Source: Breviolum minutum Mf 1.05b.01 (Eukaryota; Sar; Dinophyceae; Suessiales; Symbiodiniaceae). Taken from it: a DNA stretch of 64,000 bases. The stretch is from assembly GCA_000507305.1 (NCBI GenBank), contig DF239035.1, forward strand, positions 340,516 to 404,515, written 5' to 3'. Position numbers and translations under genes: made by a program. Shown one piece after another: positions 33,846 through 45,200 of this stretch. The stretch's first letter is position 1. Each line of letters begins with the position of its first letter. The notes beneath the pieces are model-generated. The model worked only from the letters and a program-made list of their open reading frames with translations. It searched no databases and was not told the DNA's origin.

Positions 33846-34240
33846 GAGCAGCTTCTTTATGGTTTAGCTTTTGGACCAGGAGCTAGTAAGGTATGCTGTG
33901 TTGGGCGCACTCAGTGACACAAGTTCTGTGGTCGTGAAGGGCTGTTTCCATTTTTGTTGCTATGAAGGCTGCACATCAACCATGACAGGTGGTCAACCTT
34001 CAACCACAATCCATATGGGTGTTTCCGATTATTTGGGGGGGGTTCCCCCCAAATCATCCCATTTTTTCATATGGTTTTTTTTTTAAATGAATTTTCACTG
34101 ATCCCTTTTGGGGTAGAATCCCCCTATTTTTTGGGAAACACCCAAGCCAAGGTCAGTAGCACTGGCTTACTCTTCATCTTCAAAGTGGACACTGGAGAAA
34201 CCTTGGTCAAGTTGGGGGCCCAGCCCAAGCGTTGGGGAGG
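33846..34240 (+). CDS. Three exons flanking a family A intron
   Basis: 33846-33890 (EQLLYGLAFGPGASK, GT donor), 33989-34018 (VVNLQPQSIW) and 34152 onward (VSSTGLLFIFKVDTGETLV KLGAQPK), all phase 0. The second exon ends at the left repeat of the element at 34017. An alternative frame pairing (STMTGGQPSTTIHM with AKVSSTGLL) also joins across the same element. Product unknown. Confidence 0.5.
34017..34151 (+). mobile_element. Family A element acting as intron (A5)
   Basis: Starts GGGTGTTTCCGATTATT; the GT donor is at 34019. The right repeat GGGAAACACCCAAG ends with AG at 34145-34146, and a second AG follows at 34150-34151. Flanking exons join in frame for either acceptor. Confidence 0.65.
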
Positions 34241-35625
34241 GAGGGGTCTCTGAGAATGGAAAAAAAAAACACGAGGCCTTTTGTTGGAAAGAAACGGAGG
34301 CCTTTTTTGCATCTTTATATGTTTAATTAATATGGGATAAGTAAAATGAAAAGCCTCATAGGTTTTTGAGGTGGCTCAGACTAGTGAAGATCTTGAAAGG
34401 TCCTTGCTCAACTAGAATATTTGAAAAGACATGTTTACATCAACTGTTTGCTGGCTTGATATCCCAATCTATCAATCATTTCTCTATATGGTCATTGCTC
34501 TGAATGAATACAAGCTTGAAATGGATAAGAACAAGTTGTGGAATCAAAGGAATCTTCTTGCATGCATCATATCATGGGGGTCAAGGGTATCTATCGGGAC
34601 TGATAGACATGTTTGTCCTTGTAATATGATAAGGCCGTGAGCGCTTCATGTCATCTAGCACCCCGAAGAAAATCCTCAACTACTCCAGTCGACAGGGTGT
34701 AACATATACACTTACATATACCTCATAGAATCATTGTGTAACTTGTTGGGATTTTTGTTGGAGTTCCTGGGCTCTATGCCAGTCAGACTGGGGAGTGCCA
34801 TGATAAAACGTACAAGTAGGGAGTATTAACTTACTGACTTATACTGATGGACTGTGAATCGTGAATCTATAAGTTGACACTGTACATCATATGGACAGAT
34901 ATGACCAAGTAACATCAAGTATATACTGTAGTACTTCTATGATACTGTTAATGAACCACCCCTCCGTGCCCCTTACCTGCTCAACTTATATTTGTTTCCT
35001 CTCGCAAGGCAACAAGTGCATAATGGGCAGGAGTTTTTGGGGTGGATCGAGCTGGGGTGTGTATAGGGTTGTTTGGATTGCTCATAATTTGTTTGTTATA
35101 TGGGGAATACCCTTAACATGTGTGCAAATAGAGAATGATGATGATTTATCTATACATATATATATATATTGATGAAGGTCTTCATGAATGATACCATACG
35201 TGATTTTTGCCATTTGGTATGTGGGTACAAGAGAAGTCGCTACATTATTATTTCTATACTTGAGCAAGTTGATGTCGCCAAGAACCTAGGATTGGGACAA
35301 CGCTGAAGTGATGGGAAAAAGTTGTGAGTATATGTATTTGTTTTCTGAGCATTTGATGTCGGAGCGGTGGTCCGAGAACCGATTGGTGGGTCACCGTGGC
35401 AATGCTAGGGGAGGAAAAAATCAGAAGAGCCTCCATTCCTAACCGTTCATAAGATTTTTCACCTTCCTTTTGTTTGGAAGCATAACATATATTGACAATT
35501 AAGATAGATGTACGATACTTGCTATGTACTTTGCTGTTTGAAAAGAAGCAAGATCCGGTGTGACATAAGTTGCTCTCCTCACTTCGTTCTTCACGAACTC
35601 AGGCCGACTGGTTGTAGCCAAGATG

Positions 35626-35829
35626 TTTTTTTGTTCCTTTCAGTTCAGGCTGAAACTCCGACCCTCAAAACCGATATGTGCGCAACGTATGATTTGTATT
35701 TTTTTGGACGCTAAAAAAGGCCCTGCTTCATCACTTTTTGAAAAACACATATGCCACGACATTCCAAAACAGATCTGCCAAGGATTTTGGATCTCACTCA
35801 CTGCACCAGATGATATGTTAGTTAGATAA
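35626..35829 (+). CDS. Exon candidate(s), frame uncertain
   Basis: Near 35650 the frame AETPTLKTDMCAT follows the acceptor TTTCAGTTCAG. From 35718 two frames are open to stops near 35820: GPASSLFEKHICHDIPKQIC... and ALLHHFLKNTYATTFQNRS.... Either could be a terminal exon. Confidence 0.35.
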   Translation, partial: FFCSFQFRLKLRPSKPICAQRMICIFLDAKKGPASSLFEKHICHDIPKQICQGFWISLTAPDDMLVR

Positions 35830-35844
35830 GCTATATGTGCTGGG

Positions 35845-35968
35845 GTCTAAACTCCCATTGTTTTCCATATAATTGGGGATAGTCATCAACCCAATAGTAG
35901 GAGTTTATATACCCATAAGGATTTCCTATTAGGGGTTGGATGATCCATCCACAATATAAGGAGTTTAG
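35845..35968 (+). mobile_element. Family H inverted-repeat element, likely a whole intron
   Basis: The interval starts GTCTAAACTCCCATTG and ends ATAAGGAGTTTAG. The terminal 11 bases (GTCTAAACTCC) are inverted at the right end (GGAGTTTAGAT reads into the exon). GT and AG fall at the borders. The frame before (LYVLG) and after (YLATSTNN) join in phase 2. One copy in the window. Confidence 0.55.
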
Positions 35969-36082
35969 ATACCTTGCTACTTCCACCAACAACACATCTG
36001 GATTTCATCACTGGAGGGCTTCAGATGTGAATGGAACCAAAGAGGCGCAGTTATTGGGCTCGGTCGTTGCGGTTTTGCAGAG
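35969..36082 (+). CDS. Exon of unknown protein
   Basis: One base then 37 codons, beginning YLATSTNNTSGFHHWRASD and ending AQLLGSVVAVLQ, to AG|GT. The other open frame (IPCYFHQQHIWISSLEGFR...) also ends at this donor. Product not recognised. Confidence 0.55.
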
Positions 36083-36127
36083 GTCCCCTTTGGGTTTCAA
36101 TATGGCAATTGGGTCCACTCTCCACAT

Positions 36128-36207
36128 CCCATAGGATCCATGGGACTGGTACATTTACCTACATAAAAACCATAAAAATCAACCAAATGTAGGTATGGGT
36201 ATGACAT
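36128..36207. repeat. Family E repeat (E2)
   Basis: CCCATAGGATCCATGGGAC at the left; core ATTTACCTACAT with inverted AAATGTAGGTATG; ends TATGACATATG. Similar copies are at 47291-47392 and 62213-62280. Confidence 0.65.
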
Positions 36208-36223
36208 ATGCCTCAACTTTTAG

Positions 36224-36454
36224 CTGCATATTTCATCAGTTTGTTTTCTTTTCTCCGGGCCTTTCAACAATGGGGATCTGAGGCGTACCGTTCAGGCCAC
36301 AGGTCGGAAGGCGGAAGGTATTTCCTGGTTGCCAAACTGGCCGTTTGCGTTGTTTGCAGGTCCATGCTACATTGCCACTGGCGGCAATGATGGTTTTGCC
36401 TGCGTTGGTGGTCTCAGAATGGGTGTCGCAATTCTGCAAGATACTAGATACTAG
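36224..36454 (+). CDS. Exon(s), 76 codons to a TAG
   Basis: After the acceptor CTTTTAG the frame reads LHISSVCFLFSGPFNNGDL and continues TVQATGRKAEGISWLPNWP and AGPCYIATGGNDGFACVGG to TAG at 36452. A CAG|GC donor at 36296 may divide it. Gly/Trp/Cys-rich and enzyme-like, but not recognised. Confidence 0.6.
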   Translation: MHISSVCFLFSGPFNNGDLRRTVQATGRKAEGISWLPNWPFALFAGPCYIATGGNDGFACVGGLRMGVAILQDTRY

Positions 36455-36541
36455 GCATTGGTGGGAGAGCAATTCCTTGGTCGGAGATCCTTAAAGTTTG
36501 ATTTCGCAGATTTCTGTACTATTCGGACATGCCCACAGTAG

Positions 36542-36676
36542 AATCCCAGTTTCCTGCATAAAAACCCATCCGAGCCTAAAGTATCTATTCAAGTAGTTCT
36601 AGCGGAATCAGCACCGTGTGAAACTGAGGTGGTGAACGAAAAGGACGGCAATGTGGTCCACAAGTGGGGTTTCTGA
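36542..36676 (+). CDS. Terminal exon
   Basis: 44 codons begin NPSFLHKNPSEPKVSIQVV and end NEKDGNVVHKWGF, then TGA at 36674. Probably the 3' end of the gene whose exons start near 33.8 kb. Product not recognised. Confidence 0.6.
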   Translation, partial: NPSFLHKNPSEPKVSIQVVLAESAPCETEVVNEKDGNVVHKWGF

Positions 36677-37210
36677 GGTTTTTGATGGTTTTTGCTTGAA
36701 AGGTGATGAAGCCATTTGGGAAATCATGGTCGGATTCATGTTTTGACGTTTAGCCACTTCCTGCTTTGGACGGACAGAAACTATACGAGAGTATTGATGA
36801 AACCTTGTAAGGTTTCCTTTCTTCAGAGATAAAGATCAAAACTTGAGAGGATGCACCTGGTCCGTTCAAGCCATGGCAAGCTTCAGTTCCGAAATCTTTG
36901 GGATTTTTTTGAATGTTGGCAGTGAAACTCTCTTCACAATGGTACCATAGACCTTGGAAGCCTGGCAAAAAACAAGTTTGATGTCTAGAGTCTAGATGTT
37001 TGTTCTTTGTACCGTGTGAGACACAGGTGTATATGATTGATTATATATATATATATTATATGTATAGCTCCATATCAAGTGAAATATGTATATTTATATA
37101 TTTATATTGTGTGGGTGTAAATTATTCTCTTCTTTGTGTTTGTCAAGCAAGTTCGAATGCTTACTGTAGTCATAAGTTGAAACATTTGTTCACATCGAGA
37201 AATCTCCCAG

Positions 37211-38536
37211 GTTGCAACATCCCAGTGCGGTCTTTGGTGTAAATTGGCATTCCATGCAGGTGCAGGGTGCTGATTGGAATATCAACTTCGGCTTTCAAAG
37301 GTAGATTGAAATGCTGGTCGAAGATGCCATACCGCCATACCTGCAAGGTTCTGGCAAACCAGCCAATGATGTGTTCTTGTTGTAGTGTAATGTTTTATAA
37401 GTTAGAATAGTAGTAATATTTTGACCTGAAAAAACTACATTGTTTGATACAACAGCAGGCCCAAAAGATTGGAGAATTGATGAAGTAGAGCGGGCCTCCA
37501 AAAATGGAGATCCAACTGAGATCATCTCAGGGGTTTTGAATGGCCCGTGTTCAATCGTGAGATCCCTGAAATCAACTTGACAACAGAGTCCTGAGTCCAG
37601 CATCGGAAAGTTCAACGATACAAGCACGAAACCAGGTAATTGCCATTTCGATATGTTTTTGCGGATTTAATGTTCAATGTTGTAGTGACAGTGTTAGATT
37701 GTTTTGAACCCAAACAACTTGGTCAACTTGGCATTGTCAAGCGGGTTGCATGGGTACAACTTTGAACATTTGAACATTTCAGAAACAATAAGAATTTGAA
37801 TGAATTTCGAAGTGATACGGTTGAACGGTATTGCCATAATAGATGCCTTGAGGCATGTTTTTTCGCGTGCATAGGATGAAGGATGAAGTCTGAAGTTTGA
37901 AGTGGTCATCCAAAAGACTCTCGGGTTTTCGCAAGCTCTCGCGCAAAGGCTCAACAAAAGGACTCTCAGCCAATTCTATCAAGCATCTCCGCAAGATAAT
38001 CTCAAACGGAGTCGATCAACTTCTGTTTGTGTTGTTTCTTGATGAGTTCAAGTATCTTAAAGGCTTCGTAAGGCAACTTTGAAAACCTCACTTTTTTGGA
38101 TAGGATGGACAGTTTTCCCATGTCTTCCCACAATGAACGGTAATGAAGTCATTGAGTCACTCCTGAGTTCGTTTCAAGTCGTACAATCGTTGGAAATCTT
38201 TCAAAAACCCGCACCGGATGTCGTCACCTCCAGAGATGAAGGCGAACATTGAGAAACGGAAACGCTGTAGCAAAAGAAGAAAAAGAACAAGCACCCATTA
38301 TTAGTTACACAAAATGTTGTTAGATGGAAGAACCAAAGATAAATGAAGAGTAATTATCTACTAATTGATTTTTGAGCTTTCTGGATGGATGGCGTTCATG
38401 GTTTTCTTTGAAACAGATCTTTGTCAGGCGGGTTTCAAACGTCACAGCTGCGCGGTGTTCTCGAAACTTTCTCCAGGTTTTGTTGGATGAACTACAAAGA
38501 GAACAGGATGACTTCATGAAGAATCTCGGACACTAA
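37211..38536 (+). CDS. Five-exon gene end, product unknown
   Basis: 37211-37259 (VATSQCGLWCKLAFHA) joins in phase 1 to 37459-37556 (PKDWRIDEVERASKNGDPT... NGPCSI, donor GTGAGA). 37601-37635 follows after only 44 nt (SESSTIQARNQ or another frame, donor GTAATT). Then 37896-38024 (FEVVIQKTLGFSQALAQRL..., phase 0) and 38417-38536 (IFVRRVSNVTAARCSRNFL... MKNLGH, TAA at 38534). The last two agree in phase. A helical, charged cytosolic protein. Family not recognised. Confidence 0.65.
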
Positions 38537-38860
38537 TGAGATGGTCATGGCTTCAGTCAGGGCCGGATGTTTCGGGACAGACCAGAAAGGTGACTTTTGA
38601 GGGACGAATCTTCATGGTTTTTTGGGTAACTCCATGTAACTCCTTGCTGCCTTTGTTTTGTTGTACTATTGAAGTGTATTGATTTTTCCTTATCAACAAA
38701 CGATTTAGATGTCCAGCGTCAAATAAAGGATGATCCATGGCTGTTGTATGCCTCAAATTTCTGACACATGGTGTGGGGTCTTTTGTTTTCGTAAATTAAA
38801 ATGCGATACTCCCCCGTGGTTCTGTGGTGATTTGTCCAGCATTCACCTTGGTCAATGCAG

Positions 38861-39160
38861 GATCATGGAGTCTCAGCAAAAGGCGATATTGCGTATGCAG
38901 GAGACCTGTTGCAAGCAGGGTACCTTAAGAATGCCACAAGGGCAGGTGGGTGACGGGACCAGGGTGTGTCTTATGCGAGTATTGATTATACTAATTGCAA
39001 CAATGACCGAAGTTCCTAGTAGACCCCGATCAGCTGGATTTGTTTTTTTGAGTGCATAGACATGATTCAACTCACAGTACAGAGCCTCGCGATGAAAATA
39101 GGGGCCACCACTAAGCTTGAGATTTCTGTGCCAAATCTTGGATTTTCATATGTGTTGATG
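38861..39160 (+). CDS. Two linked exons, unknown protein
   Basis: 38861-38945 (DHGVSAKGDIAYAGDLLQA... KNATRA) joins in phase 1 to 39078-39160 (QSLAMKIGATTKLEISVPN... YVLM, donor ATG|GC). A second frame of the first exon (MESQQKAILRMQETCCKQG) is open but does not fit the next phase. The gene may start at the ATG near 38740 (MAVVCLKFLTHG). Confidence 0.6.
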
Positions 39161-39994
39161 GCTCATTGAATCATTGAATACTCATGGACTCATGGGCCTT
39201 TCTTCTACCGAAAACATATTGCAGTCATGGACACCACACCGACTCAAGTGAGACTTCACTCCGAGATTGACTAGAAGCGGGACCGTGGGACAGTTGGTGA
39301 TTGTTGCAACACTCCAGTTGCTTTGCAATCTCAAAAAGGTGGACATGTGCTTTCCCAGATATTTTAGCAAATGTGTCACTAGAATTTCTAGAGGCTTTGC
39401 TTCATTTGTTGTACTATATCATATCTTCTTGACATCTACTGGACTGAGCAAAGTTGAACATGTTTTTTCCTAAAGGATTTGGACTAATCCGTGCCAGCTA
39501 CCAAGCCCAAGGCTACAAGAGATGTCAGTCACAGGCTTGACAGGCAGGTGAGGGACCCGTGGTTCCGGAACCTACGTAGGGAAGGTGAGATCATGCCATG
39601 TATATATCCATGTGTGACAAGATGGTACAATGGATACAATGGTGGTCTCTCAAGTACTGATCCATGATGATATCTAAATATCTTGACTGTTGTAAGATGC
39701 CCCTCTGAATTGCGGAGGGAAAATCCTTTCGATCAAGTTGTCATGGAAACAGGGCACAAGAAAACAGGGAAGTGGTGAGGAGTGTAGCCATTTCCCATGA
39801 AGGTCGACATCTCACTGCTGACATTGCTGAACCATTTCAACGGGGCTTAGTTTTGGTATGCTGAGTGGCAGCCGTTTCAATATCCACTTCCAACTTGAAG
39901 TTTCAAATTGGAAGTAGAAATAGATGTGTAATGGGATTGGTTAAAGTTAAGATGGAAACAAACTTTCCTTAAGATGATTGATTGTTTACTTCAG

Positions 39995-40117
39995 GTCATG
40001 CGTTGTTTGGCGGATTGTTCGACCAGGTTTGCTGGCGGGTAAACCACTGCGAACAAGTCGGCCTTGTGCAGATGAAACTCAGCGGGAAGTTCCAAAAATC
40101 TCCAAAGAAAAGCAAAG
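39995..40117 (+). CDS. Exon of unknown protein
   Basis: Acceptor TTACTTCAG; two bases then 40 codons, beginning HALFGGLFDQVCWRVNHCE and ending in a basic tail QKSPKKSK; GT donor. Probably the same gene as 38861. Product not recognised. Confidence 0.65.
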
Positions 40118-40371
40118 GTTTGAATCGAAGACAAGTACATTTTTGAAGAACAAACGTTGTTACATGGAAAAGAAGTAGTCACAACAACGTGTATACACTT
40201 GATATGCGTATGCGAATGATAGATATATTATTTATCATACGAAGTGTATCTACATAATATGCAGTCTGCATACTTGATATTTCTAAACAAAATGATGTGT
40301 GCATAAAACATTCATTGCACATGACTAGTGTTGAATATGGCGTTGCCCAACCTCAGGAAGAGATAGACCCT

Positions 40372-41020
40372 GATCCACCGTCCCTGGATGCCTCTTTTCT
40401 GGATGCAGGCATTGCTTCATGTTTGGGACGGATGGACTGCATTGGATGTGGGCCGACAAACCGGACATGTGACCCTAAGATTTTTCATAACTTTAAGGGA
40501 CACGGTTGTTCTGGTTTGCAGGCCGGAAGACTTGTCAAGTGAATGAAGTTTTGTAGATTTGAGATATTGAGCTGCCTTAACATCCAAAATATTAAGTGAG
40601 TTTTCACTATGAGCGGAAATCTGAATTGAACTCGGGCTTAAATTCGAACTTCGCCCGCGGGTGCAAAATTTTGATATCACCCTTGTCTCCACATGGCTGA
40701 CACCTTCAGCGATACAATGGTTGTCAGTGTTAATTGGAGATCAGACCAACAGTATTTGTGGGTCCCCAGCAAGCGTCTACACACATACTAGTGTCCTGGA
40801 TGGATCATAGAATCACCCTCTAATCAAAAAAAAACAGGAATTCATATGACTGCAACCAACCAAGGCTCAAAAATTGGTGGTTTGAAGCAGATCTCCGGTG
40901 AAACACCAATGTTTCACCCATTTTTCCCCTTCTTAGGAAACAGATTCTCCACCAAGAATAGGGGCCGTCCCTGGACTTTCCCAAAACTCTGACCTCCACC
41001 CGACGACTGGAAGGCACTGG
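40372..41020 (+). CDS. Exon candidates, frames uncertain
   Basis: Around 40350-40410 the frame EEIDPDPPSLDASFLDA ends at CAG|GC. 40939-41018 reads ETDSPPRIGAVPGLSQNSD then LHPTTG to AAG|GC, with two other open frames (ISGETPMFHPFFPFLGN from 40891). The low-complexity Pro/Ser composition suits a linker, perhaps the channel N-terminus. Confidence 0.35.
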
Positions 41021-41703
41021 AAAAACGCCATCAAAAGTCGAAGAGTACAACGAAGGTGACATGGAGAAGACTTATTGTTTCATTGTATTTTTGTTCTTGT
41101 TTTTTTTCTGAAAAAAATATGTATTGCAAACGGAATTGTGAATAGACAAGTCTGGTTTTAGGGTGCGAGATTTGATCGTGGCTATGATCCAACTTCCTCA
41201 AGAATTCTCCATACCTTCTTCATATTTCAGGATCTTTGGTCATTTTGGGAGCACACTTCTTCCCTTGTACATCCTGCCTACCACTATGCTTAGAACTCAC
41301 TTTGCCTGCTGCTAGTTCCTCTTCATGTACACAAATGAAATATACTATATACATAATATGTATAATTCTATGTACATATATAGATGTAGCCGATGTAGCA
41401 TTGGAAAATCAGTGCTAGTTCTAGCAAGTTTGATAATAGTTTTTGTAATTTATTCAACCTTTGTTGGAGTCAGATCATTTCAATCTTGTGGTGACACGCA
41501 CGGCAATCGTTGCAGTCATCCCAAAGAAAGACAAGTTTCCTCCAATTTTATTCTACCTATGTCTTTAAGTTGGACTTGTATGTTTATATTGCCGGGGCAT
41601 GTGTTCAGATTGAATTTTAAAAATTCAAATGCTTTCGAATTGTTTTGCTGCAACCAACAATTCCCAGCTTTTCTTTCGATTTATTGGGTTGGGTAGTTTC
41701 CAG

Positions 41704-42281
41704 GATCATCTCTTGAAAACCATTGGCAAAGGTGAAGCCAACGGCGAGCCTATGAGCAATGAGCCTTCGCGATCTTCCGATGGAGCCGTTGGGATTCACC
41801 GTTGGTTGGGAGGGATGCGGCTTCAGCCGGGGAAGATTTTCCCATGACGCGGGGTGAGTCACCTTAAGAAAGAAGATGGGACCCAAAAGCTTAGTGGAGG
41901 ACAGTTTCGCCCACTGAACCGATGTAACCCAAAGAGATAGACATTGACTGACCCAAGTTTTTTCTTTCTTTTTTTTGTGTAGAGCCTAATTATGTGACCA
42001 CGACATCCGACTCAGACAAAATCCCAAAGTAGGCAAGTTCACCTTCCTTTCACCAGCAATTGTAGCATAGCATTCGCAGGCATTGAACATGTTTAAACGC
42101 TATTTCATAATTGAACATTTGAAGGGCTTGACAGACGCCTAAGATGAAGTGAACACCTTTTCATGATTTTACATGCCGGGGGCAATGGGCAATGTTCGAA
42201 ATAGATCATTACAAACTATCCAGATGCCCTTTCGCTTGGTATCTTCCTTGGGCAGGAAGTGATGCCTTGGCAAAGTTGAAG
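41704..42281 (+). CDS. Channel N-terminal exons (probable)
   Basis: From 41704 ([19 protein letters not shown]..., end uncertain), then 41983-42028 ([14 protein letters not shown]), 42057-42079 (NCSIAFA) and 42256-42281 (SDALAKLK). The last three agree in phase (2, 1, 0). Polar, disordered-looking sequence, as in the N-termini of this family. Assignment to the channel rests on position and strand. Confidence 0.5.
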
Positions 42282-45200
42282 GCTACTTGGGATGTGTTTT
42301 TTGTATAGTGGCTCCCGGGTGATGCTTTCAGAGAGTGTTTTTCCCCCTTGCAAGAAACCAATATTAGCACCTCCCAGCAGCGTTACATTTTAGGGAGAGT
42401 TTTACATGTTTTTCTTGGTCTCCGCACGATCCTCACTTTGCAAATGTCACCCAAAACCAATCCATACCAATTCCACAGGAACAGTGCTTGGCTACCAACA
42501 GAAACATTGGTTTGCTACCGCTCATGTTGCAGTTTGTATAGGAATATAACAAAGCGACATGATGAAGGCGTTGCCATGTTTTGTTTCGGCAGTCTCAGTG
42601 TTTCTAAAAGGATCTCGCGTGAACAGATGTGTGGTTGTGAAAAATCTATGATATTTTATGTATGTATGATTTATTTATGATTTCTTCAACTCATGACTGC
42701 ATCTATGTAAAAATCCTTCGAATCGGAAGTGTCCATTATTTTAAATTTTTGAACGGAACGACTGTTTTCGAGGAGTGGACAATGCATGACAACGCTACCT
42801 CACCATTTACCCATGAGAATTTCTAAACCAAGGCTTATGGCTCCTCAAGTCCTTCGCTTCCAAAGCGCTTACTGAGCCTCGGTAGTTCACCTTGACAGAC
42901 CCTGTTGGAGTAGCAGGTCGTAGTTCTTCGTTGTTTCATGGTTGTTTTAGTTGGCAATTTCTGGATTCGATTGGTGTTGGATTTTGGACCTATCAAATTT
43001 CATTCGGAAGTGGCATCGAAGAGATAAGAGTTGAAGTGACGAGCAGCTAGGGGTGATGGGAATGAATGGATGAGTATCGACATATTGACTGGTTTCCCTT
43101 CCAGGTTTTGTGAAACTGTGAACTTTCCATCATGAGCCGGTTGGTTGGGCATGCGGAACTCTGCATTCTAGAGAGATCAGGTCCAGCTTCCTGCAAAGAT
43201 GAAAGTGAACAAAAACGCCTTAGGGAGGGAGATCCAGTGACAGGAATTTATGAATAAACAGATCTCTCTGGCAGATTGGATGCTGCTGATGGATCATTTA
43301 TTTTGCTACCAAATTCTGAAAAGCAGAGCTTCATGGAGTATCTTTTTTGTGCATACTCGTGAACCAAATAGCAATGAACATGTGACATATCCATCCTTTC
43401 CAGTAGGAAATGGATCAATCCCCGAACAGATCTGTAGATGTTCCATGGTGATACAGTGATACATTGCTTTGACAAATGATACAAGCGTTCCTATTTTCTA
43501 CAGGACGGTGGAAGCGTTGTTGACGGATGACAAGACCAATGCTGACCGAGTGAAGGTCATTAAGAGTACCCCTGCTGAAAGGGTGAAAGTATTCCAAGTT
43601 TTGGTGGGGGGGAATCTATAAAGTGCCTGACTTCTACTTCTATGCATATACAAATATGACATATATATATATATGTACAATGTAATATATATATATAGAT
43701 TTGGACTATGTGCATTTCCTTTGCAGATGATACAGTAGATCTCCAATGCATGCAGACAAACGATACGTAACACGGCAATTTACAGTGATTTCCCCCAACC
43801 CCAAAAAAAGCCCTTCGATGGTGCTTAAGTGTTTGGGAATCCTCCTAAAATGACCAAACAAGTCAGGTGAGAATGATTACAAGAAACTGGTTGGAAGAGG
43901 ATTTTGGTAGGTTGGTCAGTTGGTTGGTTGGTCCAGGGTCACAAAGACAAACTTGGGGGTCCAAGCTGGCAGCAATATCCAAAACTGGGTTGGTTGGTCA
44001 GTGATCATTCTTCATCACAAGGCTCAAGCCGGGCCAAGTCATTTGCCTTGATGGGTTTTCAATGAAATTTGCAGGGACAGAAGGGTCTTCCTACTGTTAA
44101 TGGCTGAAATCCGGCTAACCAGTTGAGCGAAAGGTAGTTTATCCTATTATTTACAGGGTTTTATACATCCCAGGTGGTGCAGGATATCTTACATCAACCG
44201 TAGTTTATCTAATTTTTTTCAGGGTTAAAAGTGGTCATTGCACATCTGGGATGCGATGAATCCAATATTTGATTGGATGCTGGGTTTGGTTGATGCGGTA
44301 TCAGCTGCTACTGAAGTGGGTCCCTTACGACTCCAAATAGATATGGCCTGTATGGCTTTTCTTTGGATCCTTTTTTGAGATGGGTTCCTCTTGCAAGACC
44401 TATTTTTTTTGAGGAACGACACACTGTGAAGACTGTGATGCGACTTGCTTGTTTAAGCTAGCATTGATGGGAGGAAGGAAGCTTTGTCCTATAAATTGGT
44501 CCAGGTATACATAGGCGATTTTGAAACTCGGTGCCTCACATGACATGATGAGCCCATGAAATGTGTATCTATCCATAGATGATTGATTCGTTTCCCTCAC
44601 ATAGCAACTGCAATAGCTATGGTCCAAGCTGTTCACAAGCACAATGCCGTGAATCCTGGTTGGTTTGGGATGTGTGATTTCCCATCTCCAGTAGAGCATT
44701 TGGCCTTTAATGGCCTTTAAGTTTGGAGGCCCCAAAATCCCGGAGTTGAAGTTGCCCCCAGGTTTCTTGGATTACCTTGCAGGAGGTTTGGTTCTTCTCA
44801 ACTCATTGGCAACTTGGCAGTAACTGAGGTCCGACCTTTATGCCACGGATATTTCTCAGGTGTAAATATCTATTGGCAGCGGAAGTGTTGACTTTTTAGG
44901 TCTCAATAGATCAAAGTTGACATTATGTATTTGAAAAAAAAAGCGCAGCCCGTAGATTTGTGTATTCTTTTGAACATCTTGAGTTGAAGGGACCAGTACA
45001 GTGTATAGCATTGGCACTGGCCAGAGAATCCAATTTGTTGATTTCACTGCTGAAATACCTTTCACAAAACAAAAACAGTCAATTTTTCGTGGTAGGCATG
45101 TTTTGTTTGCGTTTGGAGGGGTTTCAGAAAGTTTCTGTTGTTACATCACTGATCACGAGGTGATGTTGGCTCAATTTGAAGTGGAGGGACGTGCTATCGG

